Shown piece by piece: positions 27,242 to 44,500 of a stretch of 64,000 nucleotides of DNA. A program made the position numbers and the translations under genes. Location: contig WPIO01000034.1 in NCBI GenBank assembly GCA_009760855.2, positions 3,653,501 to 3,717,500 of the forward strand, read 5' to 3'. The notes beneath the pieces were generated by a model. The model was not told the DNA's origin. It did not search any database and saw only the letters and a program-made list of their open reading frames with translations. Each line of letters begins with the position of its first letter. The first letter of the stretch is position 1. The stretch comes from Cristatella mucedo (taxonomy: Eukaryota; Bryozoa; Phylactolaemata; Cristatellidae).

Positions 27242-28488
27242 CGCCCGAGCGCTCCGCTCCCGCCGCTCCCGCTCTGAGGCGGCGGCGAACAGCGGCCGGA
27301 ACAGCCGCCGCTCGCGCAGCAAAGTTCGCTGAGCGACGTTTGACGGGAGAAACGCGCGTTCGGCCGTAGACGTCGCGCTCGCGGCCGGCCGTCGGCTCGC
27401 GATGCGGCGGCAAGGTCAGCCCAGCCAGTCGAGCGGCCGAGCGACCGAACGTAGGGTAAACGGGGAAGACGCCGCCACGTCGCCGGAAGCGTATGTCCGA
27501 GGAATGCTCAATCAACCGGCGGCTTATGGAGGAAACCTCTATGCACGAGTGGACGATGCTTGCCGTTTTTCTTTCTTCTGCCCTTTGTCGAACTTTGCCT
27601 TCGACACGAGGCGCGGCTTTTATTTTTTGGAATTAAACGTGGGAAATGCAGTTGCAGCAAGCCGGCGAACCAGTAATCCGGGCGTTGTGACGCATTCAGG
27701 CGGCTCGCCAGCGTTCAGCTCGAGCCGCATTTTTAAAGCCAAGACTGTGAGCGCTGTCAGCGAGAAAGCCGAGTCCCGAAAAAAAAACCGCTGTCCCAAA
27801 AAGCCCAAAGGTTTCGCGATCGTTCACGGAGGCGGCGAGCCGAGGTAGGCGACTCAGTTCAGCATTTAGGGCCGCGACCTCGGCCTTCGGTAAATCTGCA
27901 TGTTACGTTTCGGTAAAAAAAAGTTTTAAGACGATCAGAGTTAAATAATGCTAGCAAGAGCCCGGCTCGGACGGCGCGAGCGGAGCTGCCGCGCCCTTCA
28001 CCTTAGAGCTTTCTATCGACGAAAGCAGTTCGTGCTGTAAATATATTGGAACTGAAAATTGGGCGCCCTGTTCCAAAGACGAGCGTCTTAAATTTGCTCG
28101 ACTCAAGCAGTCATTCGCTCTCGCCCCCACTCGCTCGATCGCTCGCTAGCCGGAAGCTCTTCGCTTGGTTCAGTTCGAGGCAGCGACACCAGGATCTCGC
28201 GCTCTCGATGCATCGAAAACTGGGGCTGTATATTGACGTCACGCAGCGACATCATGGCTGCGGCGGCGGTGGCGGCAGCGTTGCGGTGGCGGTAGACAAG
28301 ATGGTCGCCGCGGCCGCCGCCGCCGTACAGCCTCCATCGCCACTGCAATCAGTGCAGCGCCTCCGAATGGTGCCTCGAGTCAGCACTAAATAATTTACCG
28401 CGTACCGATTGCGCTCGCGCAGCGGTAAATTATCAGCGTAAGTAAACGCTCTTTTATGTCAGTTCATTGTTGCTCGGACGATCGATTT

Positions 28489-28537
28489 CCGCTCATCCCG
28501 CAGCAGCCGTGGCTGCTGCGGTCGGCGGGATGAGCGG
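28489..28537. repeat. Nested hairpin, 13-bp outer stem and 8-bp inner stem
   Basis: Outer arms CCGCTCATCCCGC (28489-28501) and GCGGGATGAGCGG (28525-28537) are exact complements. Between them CAGCAGCC and GGCTGCTG form a second perfect stem around GT (sharing the base at 28501). Could be an RNA structure or a mutated foldback. Confidence 0.75.
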
Positions 28538-29994
28538 TAATTTCAGCTACAGCTGGTCCGCTACGGTAGTTGAGGCAATCGTTTTTTATCTCTCGACGAA
28601 GACGAAGACGAAGACGCATCCGGCAGGACGCGTCTTCGTCTTGCTAAAGTAAGATCCGATGGTGTCATCGAAATGACTCTGTTTCATTCATACTGCAATT
28701 TATCTCGTCGCTGCTTCTGTCTCCCGTAACATGTGATTCGAAATGCTCTCTCCCCTACGGAATATCCCAGCGCATTAGCGAAGTAAAATGTACAGTTTCT
28801 TATAAAAATAAATAACATCCGCGACCTGTAGCCCTCGAGCTGTATTTCGCCAGCCGAGCTGCACACACTACTACCCAGCGGTAGCACGGGATCACAGCGA
28901 GTCAAGTAGCGAGTGCAGCACGCTGCAGCGGCTCACTGTTGCAGGGCTCTCTAGGTCAAGGTCCGCGTTCAACTCTGCATCTCTGCAACTCAAATCCCAG
29001 CAGACGCTCGCCGAGCGTCACGCGCCAGACAGCGCCCGCGGCTGGCTCGGCAGTCGCGTCCACAGAGGATAAATATTTCTCGGCGACTTTGAATTGACTT
29101 CTTAAAAGTAACCGATGACGCAAGAGTACATCTGTTGTCAACATTTGAGGGTGGCGCATGCATAATAATCCTGCGGCATCCGACCTCGAATGCGTAGCGG
29201 ATGCGCTCTAAATGGCTTGCATCAAGGGGAACTCTACCTGGCCTCTCTTCCGGATCGGCCGGCAAGGTGCCGATAGTTGCAGAATTAGAAGTCAATCGGC
29301 GCCATTGCTATAATCTTGCTATCTATTATATCTTTCAACCACTTTTCTCGGAAAATAGATTGTCCCGGCCTGAAACGGAAAGACGAGCACGATCATGCCG
29401 GAAACGGAAAGAGGAGCGATCTCATTCCGGAAACGGGAAGATAATCGCTCTCAGGCCGAACTGTATCTTCATCTGCGGGCAGAAAACAACTTTCCGTGTC
29501 CTCCCCGACGGCACTCATTGCCGCAAAGGCAGAAAAAAACTAACTTTCAAATCAAGCTCAAGGATGCAGTCATGCTTGGATCTCCCTGGATGTCTGGGAT
29601 GAAGTGCATAACGGAAAGAAGCCCCTTCCGAAGGAGATGCACAACTGCGTATACTTGATCAGAGTTTTGAATTAAGAAATGTGATCGCAACACTATGTGC
29701 TGTAAAAGAATTTTGTTAAGACCATTATTGAAATCTAAAGCATGCAATACAACGAAGCGGAACATATCTGTATCACCTAGGATGAGCCTTCTGTAATAGA
29801 ATCCTGTAATCGGGATTAAGGGGTCCTCTTTGTTAACTGCTTGGCATTTAAAAGCTTCATTAGGATAACCACATCCACAGCTCAGCATCGCGCTCGATCC
29901 CTGACTAACATCAGGGACCGTCTACCATGGTGGCTGGCTAAAGATATTCTCAGCTCCCCATATCTGTCTAGAATGATATACGGTTTTTTTAAGT

Positions 29995-30135
29995 TTTGAC
30001 TGAGCGGGAAAGCCCTTCGGCGCATTCAGCACATGCAACTGATGATTAATATGGCTGCAAGGTTGGTCAGCAAATGCAAGAGGTCAAACCGCGTGTCTCC
30101 TTTGCTGCGAAAACTAAGACATATAGAGCTCTAAG
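29995..30135 (+). mobile_element. LINE B internal fragment
   Basis: 'aatatggctgcaaggttggt' and 'cgtgtctcctttgctgcgaa' match the plus-strand LINE B copy at 52,735-52,800, where the frame reads NMAARLV and HVSPMLKEL. Directly followed by a LINE A tail. Confidence 0.6.
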
Positions 30136-30154
30136 AAAACTGAACGTCCCTTTG

Positions 30155-30240
30155 CAGCAAATGTAAAGCGCCTAGAAAGAGATCGAGTTCTCTGAGGGCG
30201 CTTTATCAAGTGCATTATTATTATTATTATTATTATTATC
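30155..30240 (+). mobile_element. LINE A 3' tail
   Basis: 'gcaaatgtaaagcgcctaga' then 'gttctctgagggcgctttat' and a run of TTA triplets, as in the other plus-strand tails. Confidence 0.85.
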
Positions 30241-30355
30241 TCTATCCAGGCGCTTCACATACATTACTGGGTTAGAGCCCACGACCTCGGTAGCAAAGAG
30301 CACCTTGACCTCGGTCGTTAAAGGTGAGCGCCTGAACCTCTGGGCTAAACCAGGA
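30240..30355 (-). mobile_element. SINE family 1, antisense
   Basis: 'tctatccaggcgcttcacat', 'gttagagcccacgacctcgg', 'gcctgaacctctgggctaaa': the minus-strand form of the family. It begins exactly where the LINE A TTA run ends. Confidence 0.8.
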
Positions 30356-30440
30356 AGGCTCCCGGTCGATCGGCGGATACAGAGAGCGATTCTCGCTCTC
30401 ACCCTCAAGTCCCGCGATGGCTTATCTCTCACATAAAAGT

Positions 30441-30638
30441 ATTACACTAGCTGATTGGTAATATAAAATATTAGATATAAAATGGCCAGCCTCATTTGTG
30501 CAGTGGCAGAAGAGCCTTAACGGCCATTGCCACCGCTTGCAGAGGGCATGCACAGGATTGCCCTCTGCAAGCGATTCGAGCCCACGACTTAAGTCGCGAA
30601 GAGCCAGCATCTTATCTCCTGGGCTGTCATGGCCCCTA
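30441..30638 (-). mobile_element. SINE family 2, diverged, antisense
   Basis: 'actagctgattggtaat', 'gcagtggcagaagagcctta', 'gccaccgcttgcagagg', 'gattcgagcccacgactt', 'ctcctgggctgtcatggccc' follow the family order in reverse with extra inserted bases. Confidence 0.65.
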
Positions 30639-31080
30639 GCTGAACTGCTGCGCCTATTTCCACCTCCTCGTCAGATTCTCTCAGATTCTCCTACACTCAA
30701 TAAATTAGGTGCTCTATTCCTACGGTTGAAGACCGTTGGCGACAGAAGCTTTGCTCTGCTGGTCATAGAATGTGGAGCTAGACTGTGGAACACAATTCTT
30801 ACGCAACGACACAAACTCTCTTGCTGCCGACTGCGGGACAGTTCTTTGCATCCATCCTGCCCTACTACTTCCACGCTACTCACTACCACGACTGCACTGC
30901 TGACTCGGCTATGCTGCTAACGTTCTCTTTGCAGAACGAGATGAAGTCTTATGGCAACCGCATGCGTACCGAAAGTCGCTTTGGCTTTGAGTCCGATATA
31001 TAATACTGTCCTGCGTCAAACTCACTCAGTCCTTTTAGCTTTACAGAGTTATCGATGGAGATACCTTACGTGACCTTGCA
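30639..31080 (+). mobile_element. LINE B 3' region
   Basis: A broken plus-strand frame reads LAELLRLFPP, then FLRLKTVGDRSFALL, then RLWNTI, matching LAELLH, AFLRLKTVSDTSFSS and SRLWNSLPQF of the copy at 52,890-53,040. The non-coding tail with 'ttacagagttatcgatggag' follows. Confidence 0.75.
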
Positions 31081-33059
31081 TTGCATTCAACAAAAACACA
31101 ATTATTAATACAGAGCTCATCATAACTAATCTCGTAGAGTCGTCGCTCTACATAGTTAAGTGGCGCTCATAACAATACAAGCGTGCTGATGCCTGTAGTC
31201 ACACTAACGCGCACACATAAGCTGTAAGCTTATCGATACATCATTGGCTGGCTGTCGCGCTCAGGATAACAAGAAAAAAGTGTAGCATATGGTCAGATCT
31301 TGGTAAACGCAAGCGCCGTTTTTACCTTACCATAACTTCGACTCCTGTTATACGGAGTATATAGTATCAAAGCTAGGGGTTCTAGGAAGCCCACCAGGCA
31401 CTGCAAACATTGCGCTTCCGTTTAAGTACTGAGAAAGTGAATGGACGGATGGTATATCAACTTTCACTGTATACTGTTTGATACCCTGTATACCTGGATA
31501 TTGTATTGTGCAGACATATTTGCACACGATTGGATCTGATTGGTGTCTCTGATGCAACCCTGGCAAGGCAAGGTCAGCTTGACATCTTTATTGCTTGCTG
31601 TAAACCTTTTATAACTGAGCATGTTTCGCTGGTGGCAAATTTGCTGATGCGGATTAGATGACTTACCTGTGCACTGACTAGATGGCTTACCTGTGCACTG
31701 AAGAGTTCGTTTCAAAGACATAATACACTTCAACAGGGTAGCTCTGCAAAGAGGTAAACAAAATTCGGCCACAAAGCCAAAATGAGAGATCTTAATTTGG
31801 CATCACAAATGAAGAAAAAATCTAGCCACAAGGACATCGTAAACCTCACGTTCCCGCGGTATTTGCAGGTAACTGTCGAATTTGTGACGTTTATTACGGC
31901 TCGCTTCTATAGCTTGTACGTTTCAACGATGCTCTTGTTACAGAAAGACGGACACGTGGCATTACGTTCGGTGCCTTTTTTCCTTTCCTTTTGCGATAAT
32001 TCGTTTTGAAGCATTATTTGACATTATTTTTTATGCCCTGTATGGTCTGCCGCAGAGAATTTATTTACTAGCGCATTTTCCGGATTTTTCCCATACCTCC
32101 ATGCAGCCCATTGGCTGGTTACACGATCGTTAGCAATCGTGACTGAAAATCTCCGGGTCTCATTAAACAGCAATATTTAAAAGAAGGGTTCAATAAATTT
32201 ACAACGAATCGCGCTCTCTCGGAAAGTAATTCGTCGAGAAGGCGTCCATGCGTCGATCTGCTCGTGCTGGGCCGCTCGCTCAAGCATCGAGCCAAGAGTT
32301 CAAGGAGTTCCAGAGGGCAAGGAGTCACCCTTGACTTAATGCGGGATACTGCATTGCGTGTGGTGACCGCACGCGTAGCAGGCAAAACTATGCGGTATGA
32401 CAACGGATCAGCCGCCGTGCGCTAAAAGCACCGAGTGCCCATTGTACCCAGGCTACGTTCGGTTGGCTGGGACAGACCGCTGTAATGGGGTAAGGGTCAT
32501 CGGCTAGGCCGGGGCCTGACCTACGGGCATGGCCGGATGTGCGGTGACGAGAGGTCACCGGGGCTTTTGGGTAAAGGAAGTTGGCCGAGTGAGTCGTGGT
32601 GTTGGAGGCTCCCGGTCTCGCCGAGTTATGTAGCTGGATGGTTGCAGGCGTGCTCCGGCGATGCGGCCACACACGCATGGCAATGAGTGCCCAATGCCCG
32701 AGCGGATCTGGATAGCACGCCCGTTGTTGTGACTTGTATATTCCGCGTTCCCCGTGTAGCGTGTTCGTGAGCCCCGTGTGTTGGCATCTTTCGGCGGAAG
32801 CTCTCGACTGTGGTAGACGTCGACTTCGACTAGCCGAGCAGTTACTCAGCTAGCCGGATCTTTTACAGCGTAGGCTTGTGCTGTTGGAACGGAGTCGATA
32901 CAATGGCGGGACTGCGGAAGCCGACTGAGCAACTAACGCGTTTGTTACGTCGCTTGCTGCGACGTCTTGCGTCGTCTATAGCGTACTTTGCATAGGACCC
33001 TCCCTGTAGACTCGTTTAGTTCCACTGTTTTTGTTGGCGCATGCGATATTATAAAGAGG

Positions 33060-33267
33060 TGTAACCTGACGGCCGCTCGTCTTACCCTAGCTCAGCGGCA
33101 TGGCGAGCGGCAGCGGGGCCGGAGTATGGCGGTGCTTGGCAGGAAATAGCCTCTGACCCTTGAACTCGGCTACATCGTGAGGAGCGGCTCTAGCGCTTCC
33201 ACTTTTCACATTTATACTAGCCCTTTTCAGCTTTAGCACACATTTGCTTTAATCAAACCCTGTTACA
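33060..33267 (+). mobile_element. Possible short LTR-like unit (TGTAAC...GTTACA)
   Basis: Ends TGTAAC and GTTACA are a perfect 6-bp inverted repeat, the form LTR ends take, 208 bp apart. No flanking duplication or internal coding region supports it. Confidence 0.18.
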
Positions 33268-33829
33268 CCGCCCCTGCAAAGCACAGCCGACTCTCACAAC
33301 TGCCATGCAGCAGCAGCAGGTACCCGCTGCCAGTTGAGCTCCGAGTCGCTCGTAGACTTCCGCCTCTGCCCATTTAGCTGAACCTTGGGAGAAATGGCTG
33401 GCCGAGGTCACGTGGCTGGTCAAACTCTGCGGGTGAACTCGCTGCCGGGCTTTTGGCCAAGATCGGGGCGCAGAAAGTCCGAGCAAGTAAGACGCTTGTT
33501 CAAGGCTAGCTTTGGGCCACTCATTAGTCGTTGGCGACTAGTTAGTCGTCTGCTGGAGGGTGATTCGTTACGGCTAGACATGCTAGACAAAGGCACGGCC
33601 TTTGATTTTCAAATTGAATATCGTGCACGCACGAGTTTTCGCGCGTACACGCTAGTATCTGTGCGCTTAAGAAAACTGAATAGGCGCTTACCAACCAAAA
33701 ATACACGCCAATGCAAACCTAGGAAGCTACGCACACGCGCTCCTACCCGAAAACATAGCCAAGATGGGATACTATCGGACTTGGGACGCGCTACACACGC
33801 CGACCTGCCTACGAACGCCAACCGCCTCT

Positions 33830-34045
33830 GCGTGCTGACACTGTTCATGCTGCCACTAACCACATTTGCATGCTGACCCAGTGCATGTAACCCCTAACCA
33901 TGTTGTTTTTCAAGCATGATTTTACTTACTATTCTATTGCGTATCACTTTGCAGCAAATGTAAAGCGCCTAGAAAGAGATTAAGTTCTCTGAGGGCGCTT
34001 TATCAAGTGCAATATTATTATTATATTATTATTCATTGTCCTCTA
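33830..34045 (+). mobile_element. LINE A 3' untranslated region and tail
   Basis: 'gctgacactgttcatgctgc', 'aaccacatttgcatgctgac', 'gcatgtaacccctaaccatg', then 'gcaaatgtaaagcgcctaga' and TTA triplets: the same sequence of blocks as at 56,640-56,840 and 59,535-59,750. Confidence 0.85.
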
Positions 34046-34438
34046 GGATTGATCCGCTGCTAGATGTAGCGTAATGAGTAGATACCCAATAAATTTACGT
34101 CAACGCCCATGGCAGACACTGTCTGCGTTAGCAACTTTAAAAAATCAGCAATGGCTAAATTACCAGAAAGAGGCAAAACTGAGCCAGCATGCCACTTCGC
34201 TTTTCGCAAGATCATACGTTTGCCGTAAGCTCGTTGAGCTGGAGATGCCCGCTGTGGTCACGTACTTCAAAATCGTTTGCTCATAGCACGAGGTTTCGCG
34301 GCGCTCACGATCAAAATGCGCGGATCGTTAGAAACGCAGCCACAGCAGGTGCTAATACCTCTAACGGTATTAGTGCGGGGACGCAAGCGCGACTATATGC
34401 GCGCACATCCGCGCGAGGAAAAAGTGCCAATCACTCAC

Positions 34439-38817
<4,379 letters not shown>

Positions 38818-38952
38818 TTGGAGCAGTCAGTTGGTCGCGCGTATCCGGAGGGTTCCGAGCCAGGCCGACGGTAACCAGAGCCGCGTTGGTAACCACTTTA
38901 CTTCCGCTGGAGCTCTTTGGACGCGGCTCACAAGGAGGCTAGAACGTGCAGC
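38818..38952. promoter_or_regulatory. Bidirectional promoter between AKAP14 and CDC16
   Basis: The 135 bp between the two opposed ATGs must hold both 5' UTRs and the shared core promoter unless further upstream exons exist. It is GC-rich with no TATA box. It contains two GGTAACC motifs (38,868 and 38,888 area), half-sites of the RFX X-box that drives ciliary genes, and ACTTCCGC (near 38,903), an ETS-type site common in housekeeping promoters. Confidence 0.6.
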
Positions 38953-39195
38953 ATGGCGGCGGCCGCGAACGGCGCTGCGTTCGCTGCGGATCCCGCCGCT
39001 GCGGGTGTGCCGTTCTTGCGCGGCGTTGTCGAGGAGTATTTGCAACGGGTTAGTTCAGATTTATTGCATCGGGGAAAATTGCCTTTTTTTCATCCAGGTC
39101 GCTGCTGTCCATCGCCAACCGCTGTTTAAAGTTAGCAGCGTCTAACAAGTTTCGCCTCGCGGTAGCCGTAAAAACAGACGAGAGTGATTGAGTGA

Positions 39196-39273
<78 letters not shown>

Positions 39274-41552
39274 CAGGGAGAGAGAGAGACGGCGCAGCGC
39301 GCCGCCGCTCCCGTACGTAGTGGGCGACTTTGCGTAACGCTAGCTGTTCACTGGCATAGAACTCTGTAACGCGAAGCCTTAGCGCGACATCGCGTTGCTT
39401 CTTTGTCGGCAGTCGTACATTGACCATCCAGACTTTTGTGCCCGGCCGCATGCGGGCGGGTCGCGATGCCTGTCGCGCCTGCTGTACGCCGCGGGCGGCG
39501 ACTGCTACCGCGCTGCAGCCTTTCGCTCAGCCTGATGAGATATTGTCGTCAAGGAAGTTCTTTGCCCGTGGCCATTGAAGAATCTGCTGCAGATTTTCAC
39601 TGCTGCCATTTCTCGCCAGCTGCTATTGATTGAGTAGCGTATTGAATTAATGGCCGTTAATTTCCATCTCTTCATGCCTCTGTCTCGACTCGACCTCTTT
39701 TACTTCCCCCAGATAAATTTTGATGCGATTGATGAAGTTAAGGTTGTGGTACTTACGTAGCGAGCCTGTCGCAGGTAGATATGAGCTTGGCCGAGGTTAA
39801 GAGTTACTTCTCTTGCTGGTTCAGCATCCATCTCATCACAGGCTGTGTTGTCCTTTTTCCTGGTTCAGTCAGTATAGACATCCTTCAGAGCGATGCCGTG
39901 TCCCCGCCGGCGTAGCCTCCTTGCAAGCATCGCTGTGGCATACTGCAATATGCTGCAACGGGCCAGTCTTGTTTAGCCAGCCTGGCAAGCAATAAACGTC
40001 CATGGGCCAGCACCAAGTCCCGTAGATGGAGACGCTGTTCCAAATATTGTGGTCGTGACACCATTCCATGTGCTTTTACAACATTTAGATCGCTAGACTT
40101 CAGCTGACCATGTATTAACCACGACGGCACCTGTGTAGCTCATTTGAATGGCTTTACCCCCATCTGATTTGTGTTCCTCTGCCCCGAATCCCCAATAAGG
40201 CTTATTGGAGCCCGCCACCTTCACTCAAGAGATTCGAATCGTGCAAGGTTACAATGCAGATTGACTTGCAATATTCGTGTGGTCTAGGGGTGCTGGTGGC
40301 GACAGATTTCGGGCCAATGAAGGCCGACCGTGTGGCTAAGGCTTGAGTTCGAAAACTGCATATCTTAAAATGAGCCCTAGTGTATTGCCACTGCTTCAGT
40401 CTGTCTAATGATGGCTGTTGAGGTCGGAACAGCCAATCAGCTTCTGCTTACTCGGCTAGTAACCCGGAAGATCTGCAGCCGATTTAAACGATGTGCACGG
40501 TTAATGTTGGAGTTAGGCATCGCTTTGCTAGATTAGCTGATACCGTATTGTAACCCCCAACCTCTTGTCAATTGTGAGCTTAACAACTGCAAACTCTTTG
40601 TATCTACCTCGACTGCTGCAGTTACTATGGTGTCACACCCACCAGTGCCGTATTGATTGCAGATGCAGGTGGAATATTTCTGTTCTTTGTCCTGCAAAAG
40701 GTCCTTGGAGTCGTGCATGTTTAAATTTATTTCGGCGTTGGGCTAGCTTTGTATATTTAATCGTCCCTTGGTAGCTCAACGGTTAAAGCATTAATCGCTG
40801 CACGGACTGAAGCCTGGCTTCAGTCCGGCCTGGCTGGTGCATGCTCAAAGCCAGCCAGCCAGCTCTGCCAGACCACATTTGACCTGCCGGATCACCACTG
40901 ACCTTCTCCTGGGCATGCACATTTTGCTGGGTAGAAGAGATCACGTTGCAGCTGCAATTGTGCTCCTCGACCGGTTTGTTACTTTCTTGAATTAGCTTGC
41001 ATGCTGCTGCTGCTGCTCTGACGCATGGCGCCAATATGTTTGTGTTACAGCACCAGTGGGAGACTGCCCTGTTCTGGGCTGACAAGATTGTGACCCTTAC
41101 AGAAGGTACGTGCCAGGCAGGCGGTTGTTGCTTCGATGTCGTGGCAGCGACCCGAGTGTGTGTCAATATCTTGGCAGGCAGCAGCAATAATGAGGAGAAA
41201 AAAAATAATAATAAATGTATTTTGTGTAGCACCCTAAGAGAACTTAGTAGTGCTCATTCAGTCATACGAAGGTGAAGAAGGAGTCAAACCATGGAGTTGT
41301 AGATGGAGCTACAATAATTAGTATGAATGTAAATATAAAATAGATTGCACGGACAAGCTAAGTGCACTGGGAAAACTAGAGGTCCACTAGGGGTGCGTGA
41401 AAATCGCCAAATCAGGAGCAGTTTTCCAAGCAAGCTGCTGCCCTGCACCATAGTAGTAGGCATATATATATATATATATATATATACCATAGCACAAGCA
41501 GCAGCTTCGTTTGCCTAGCACTAGTAAATTACTTCGGGCTGTTATAGCTGTA

Positions 41553-41591
<39 letters not shown>

Positions 41592-44500
41592 ATTATACCT
41601 ATATATATATATTATATTATTATATGTAGTATATATATATATATATTATAGCTATATTATATTATAGCTATATTATGTTATATCACTAGTAAATTACTGC
41701 AGGCTTCTATAGCTATAGTATATATATTATATTATATATATATATATATATAGTATATATGTATATATATATATTATAGCTATAGTATATTATAGCACTA
41801 GTAAATTACTGAAGGCTGCCGTCTGTCGTGGCGACCTCTCTCCCCGCTGGGGACGGACAGAAGGCGAATCAGAAACAGAAGGCGAATTCGTGAGAAGGCG
41901 AATTCTAGTTAAGACTCGGGTTTTTTCTTACCTGGTCAAGACCGGGAGCTTTCTTGCTACCGAGTCCCTAGATACCCATCGGTCCTCACCTTCCTCTCAC
42001 CTTCGTCTTCTGCACGCTTGTTGTTCCTAGCGATTGCATCTGTGACGTGATGGCGACCTCATTTAGCCAAGCAAGCATATCTTTTCAATCTGTATTAGGC
42101 TATCTCGAAGCGATCGACTCCACGTGCGTATGTTTGTTTAAGCTGTCATCTGCAGTCACTTCTTTGCGAGCTCCCCACCCCCGTCGACGTCGTGGCACAG
42201 CTGCCATAAAGTCCCTTGACAGTGACACACGGCGGCGCAAGCATCGTGCCACTGGAGGCGTGCCCAGCTCGAATGCCTCTCAGGGTGACAGCAGGTGCGC
42301 TCGCTTAGCATTGCGGCCTACGGTTGGTCTGCATACCTACATACTGTCATACTCTGCGTACCCTACCGGTCATCTGTCGTACTCTGTCTCTCGAACTCGT
42401 CAAGAGGCGGCTGCACAAAGTATCACTTCGAGGCTTCGACGGTGGTAGCTTCATCAGCAGTCTCCGTTGGCTGTTCAAGCGGTTGGTGCAGCGGTCTTGG
42501 AGACACGCAGTCAGTCGCTCATTTGGCAGACCGACTTCAGCTTCCAAGTCATGCTGAAAACCGGTTTTCCGCCTTCAGCCGCTATGCGATAGCCAGCTAG
42601 CGGCAACGGTGGCCTGTGAGCACGTGACCAGAGGGTGGCCACGGCGGCAGGCTAGGCGAAGGAGGCGTGCTGGGGATTCGGCACCGAGGCGCCATATGAA
42701 ATGCCCTTTTCTTAGCAGTTGCTTCGATTTAATCCGTCGCCTCCATCGTCGAGGCGCTTGACATCGCTGATGGCGCATGCCAGCTACATGCTTATCGTGT
42801 CGTCTCCTGTTGGATGGCTCCATGCTTATCGTGTCGTCTCCGGTTGGATGGTGGGTGGGTAGGTTAGTTGGGTGTGAGGGAGGGGTGGCTGTTGTCGTCG
42901 AATATCTCCTTTAGTTAGGCCATCGTCTTTGCGGCTTCCTTCGATCGTGCTATCTCGTATCTCGTATCGCGTATCTCGTACCAGCGGTCTTCTCGCTTGG
43001 GCTGCCGTTGCTACACAATTGTTTTCTATGTACAGAGCCTAGAAAGAGATTGAGCTTAATCTGAGGGCGCTTTATCAAGTGCATTAATCTTATTATTATT
43101 ATCTTAAAGTACGCTAATCAGACAGCAGCAGCTATTCAGGTGCCCGCTAACGCTTATCTACAGGTGCAGAGGAGGATGTATACCGCTGCGCTAACGTGCT
43201 TTACCTCACCCAGCAATATCACCGTGTTATAGGACTCATCAAACGATACAACATGGACAAGGTGAGCACTTCATTGTGTTGAACCACCACCGTGTTTTTG
43301 CTCTCTGTCCACGATGCTGTCGTTAGGTGGTTCGGTATGCGCAGTCTGCCACAGGAAGTTGACGGTTCGTTTCTTGTTCGGAGCACGGAATTGCAATCTA
43401 GGCCAAGCAAAATTTAGGCATTGCCCTGGTCAACCTGAAATGAACCTACATTTGTCTGCAGTCACAGGCATATTGCTAGGTTTTTAGCTTAGATACGGCT
43501 TCATTTGTAGGTAAACGTTTGTTTGACAACTTTGGCTGTGATAGTATATTTGGTGCAGCTACATTTTGCTGAACCGAAGCATAAATCAAGGCGAGATGAA
43601 AGCTTTCTTTAAGCTATGTAAAAGCACTGATACCCTTCCATAATCGGCAATGAGTGAGCATTAGTTGATCATGCATAATGCCGTGCGTTTGATGTACCAG
43701 GCCAATGCCTAACTAGATAGTTGCATCACCTCAAACGTGCATGACTTCTGAGGCTGAGCTCGGCAGCGGCATATTTTGATTATCATTTTTTGATCATAAT
43801 TTTCGATCCGCACCATTGTGAAGCACCATTGGAAAGCTTAACCCTCAAAATTGGCTCGGCCTGCATATCTCTTGTATCGCCTGCACACAAGCTTGGTGTC
43901 GTGTTGCCACTTTGCTAGAAGGCCACGTCAGATTACTTTCAGCTCGTATCCAAAGCTAAAATTTGAGCCTGCTTGAACAGCGATACCACTGCCTAGCTGG
44001 TCGATGCATGAGTGACGACATCTTGCCTAGACACCTGTAAGTCACCACTGTAGGTCTTCCTGCTTAAGCAATAAGATGCTTACAGTTGGTGCAAAAATGT
44101 CACTAACCAGGCTACTCTGTCATATGCTGCAGAACTGCCACATCATACCACTTTTCACCGAAATGCACTGGCTCCCGATAAGCAGCTTGTTGACTTCAAG
44201 TTCCCGTCAAACACTTGTCAATCTCTCTACTCTCTGGCTCCATCTTACTTATCGTCGATACTTTTTAATCAGGCTTCGTATAGTACCACTCCTCATTTTC
44301 CTCCAGTCGTTCAGCTGTGGCTCCAGCCAGCCCAAAGTGTGGAACTTGCTGCCGACTGATGTCGTGATGTACCCTGACTTGACGACCTCGTGATGTAGCC
44401 TGACTTGACGACCTATAAAAAGAAGCTACAAGCCCTTACTGATCCTCGCAGTATTTTCTCCGCGAATCTTCCGTTGTGTGCTTGTGCATGTGCTGACAGT

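Larger units (their letters stand above)
27242..34438. other. Region between CFAP97D and the recognised AKAP14 exons, no supported gene
   Basis: Contains a GC-rich block just after CFAP97D, a nested hairpin at 28,489, LINE and SINE pieces at 29,995-31,080, and a LINE A tail at 33,830-34,045. The 3' exons of AKAP14 should lie somewhere in here on the minus strand, but I could not identify them. Alanine-rich ATG frames near 28,255 and 28,302 could mark another promoter region; nothing supports a gene there. 31,080-33,060 shows no recognised element. Confidence 0.4.

Noticed and set aside
33385-33876. A 163-codon plus frame
   Set aside because: Its last part runs into the LINE A 3' UTR, it has no family motif and no splice support.
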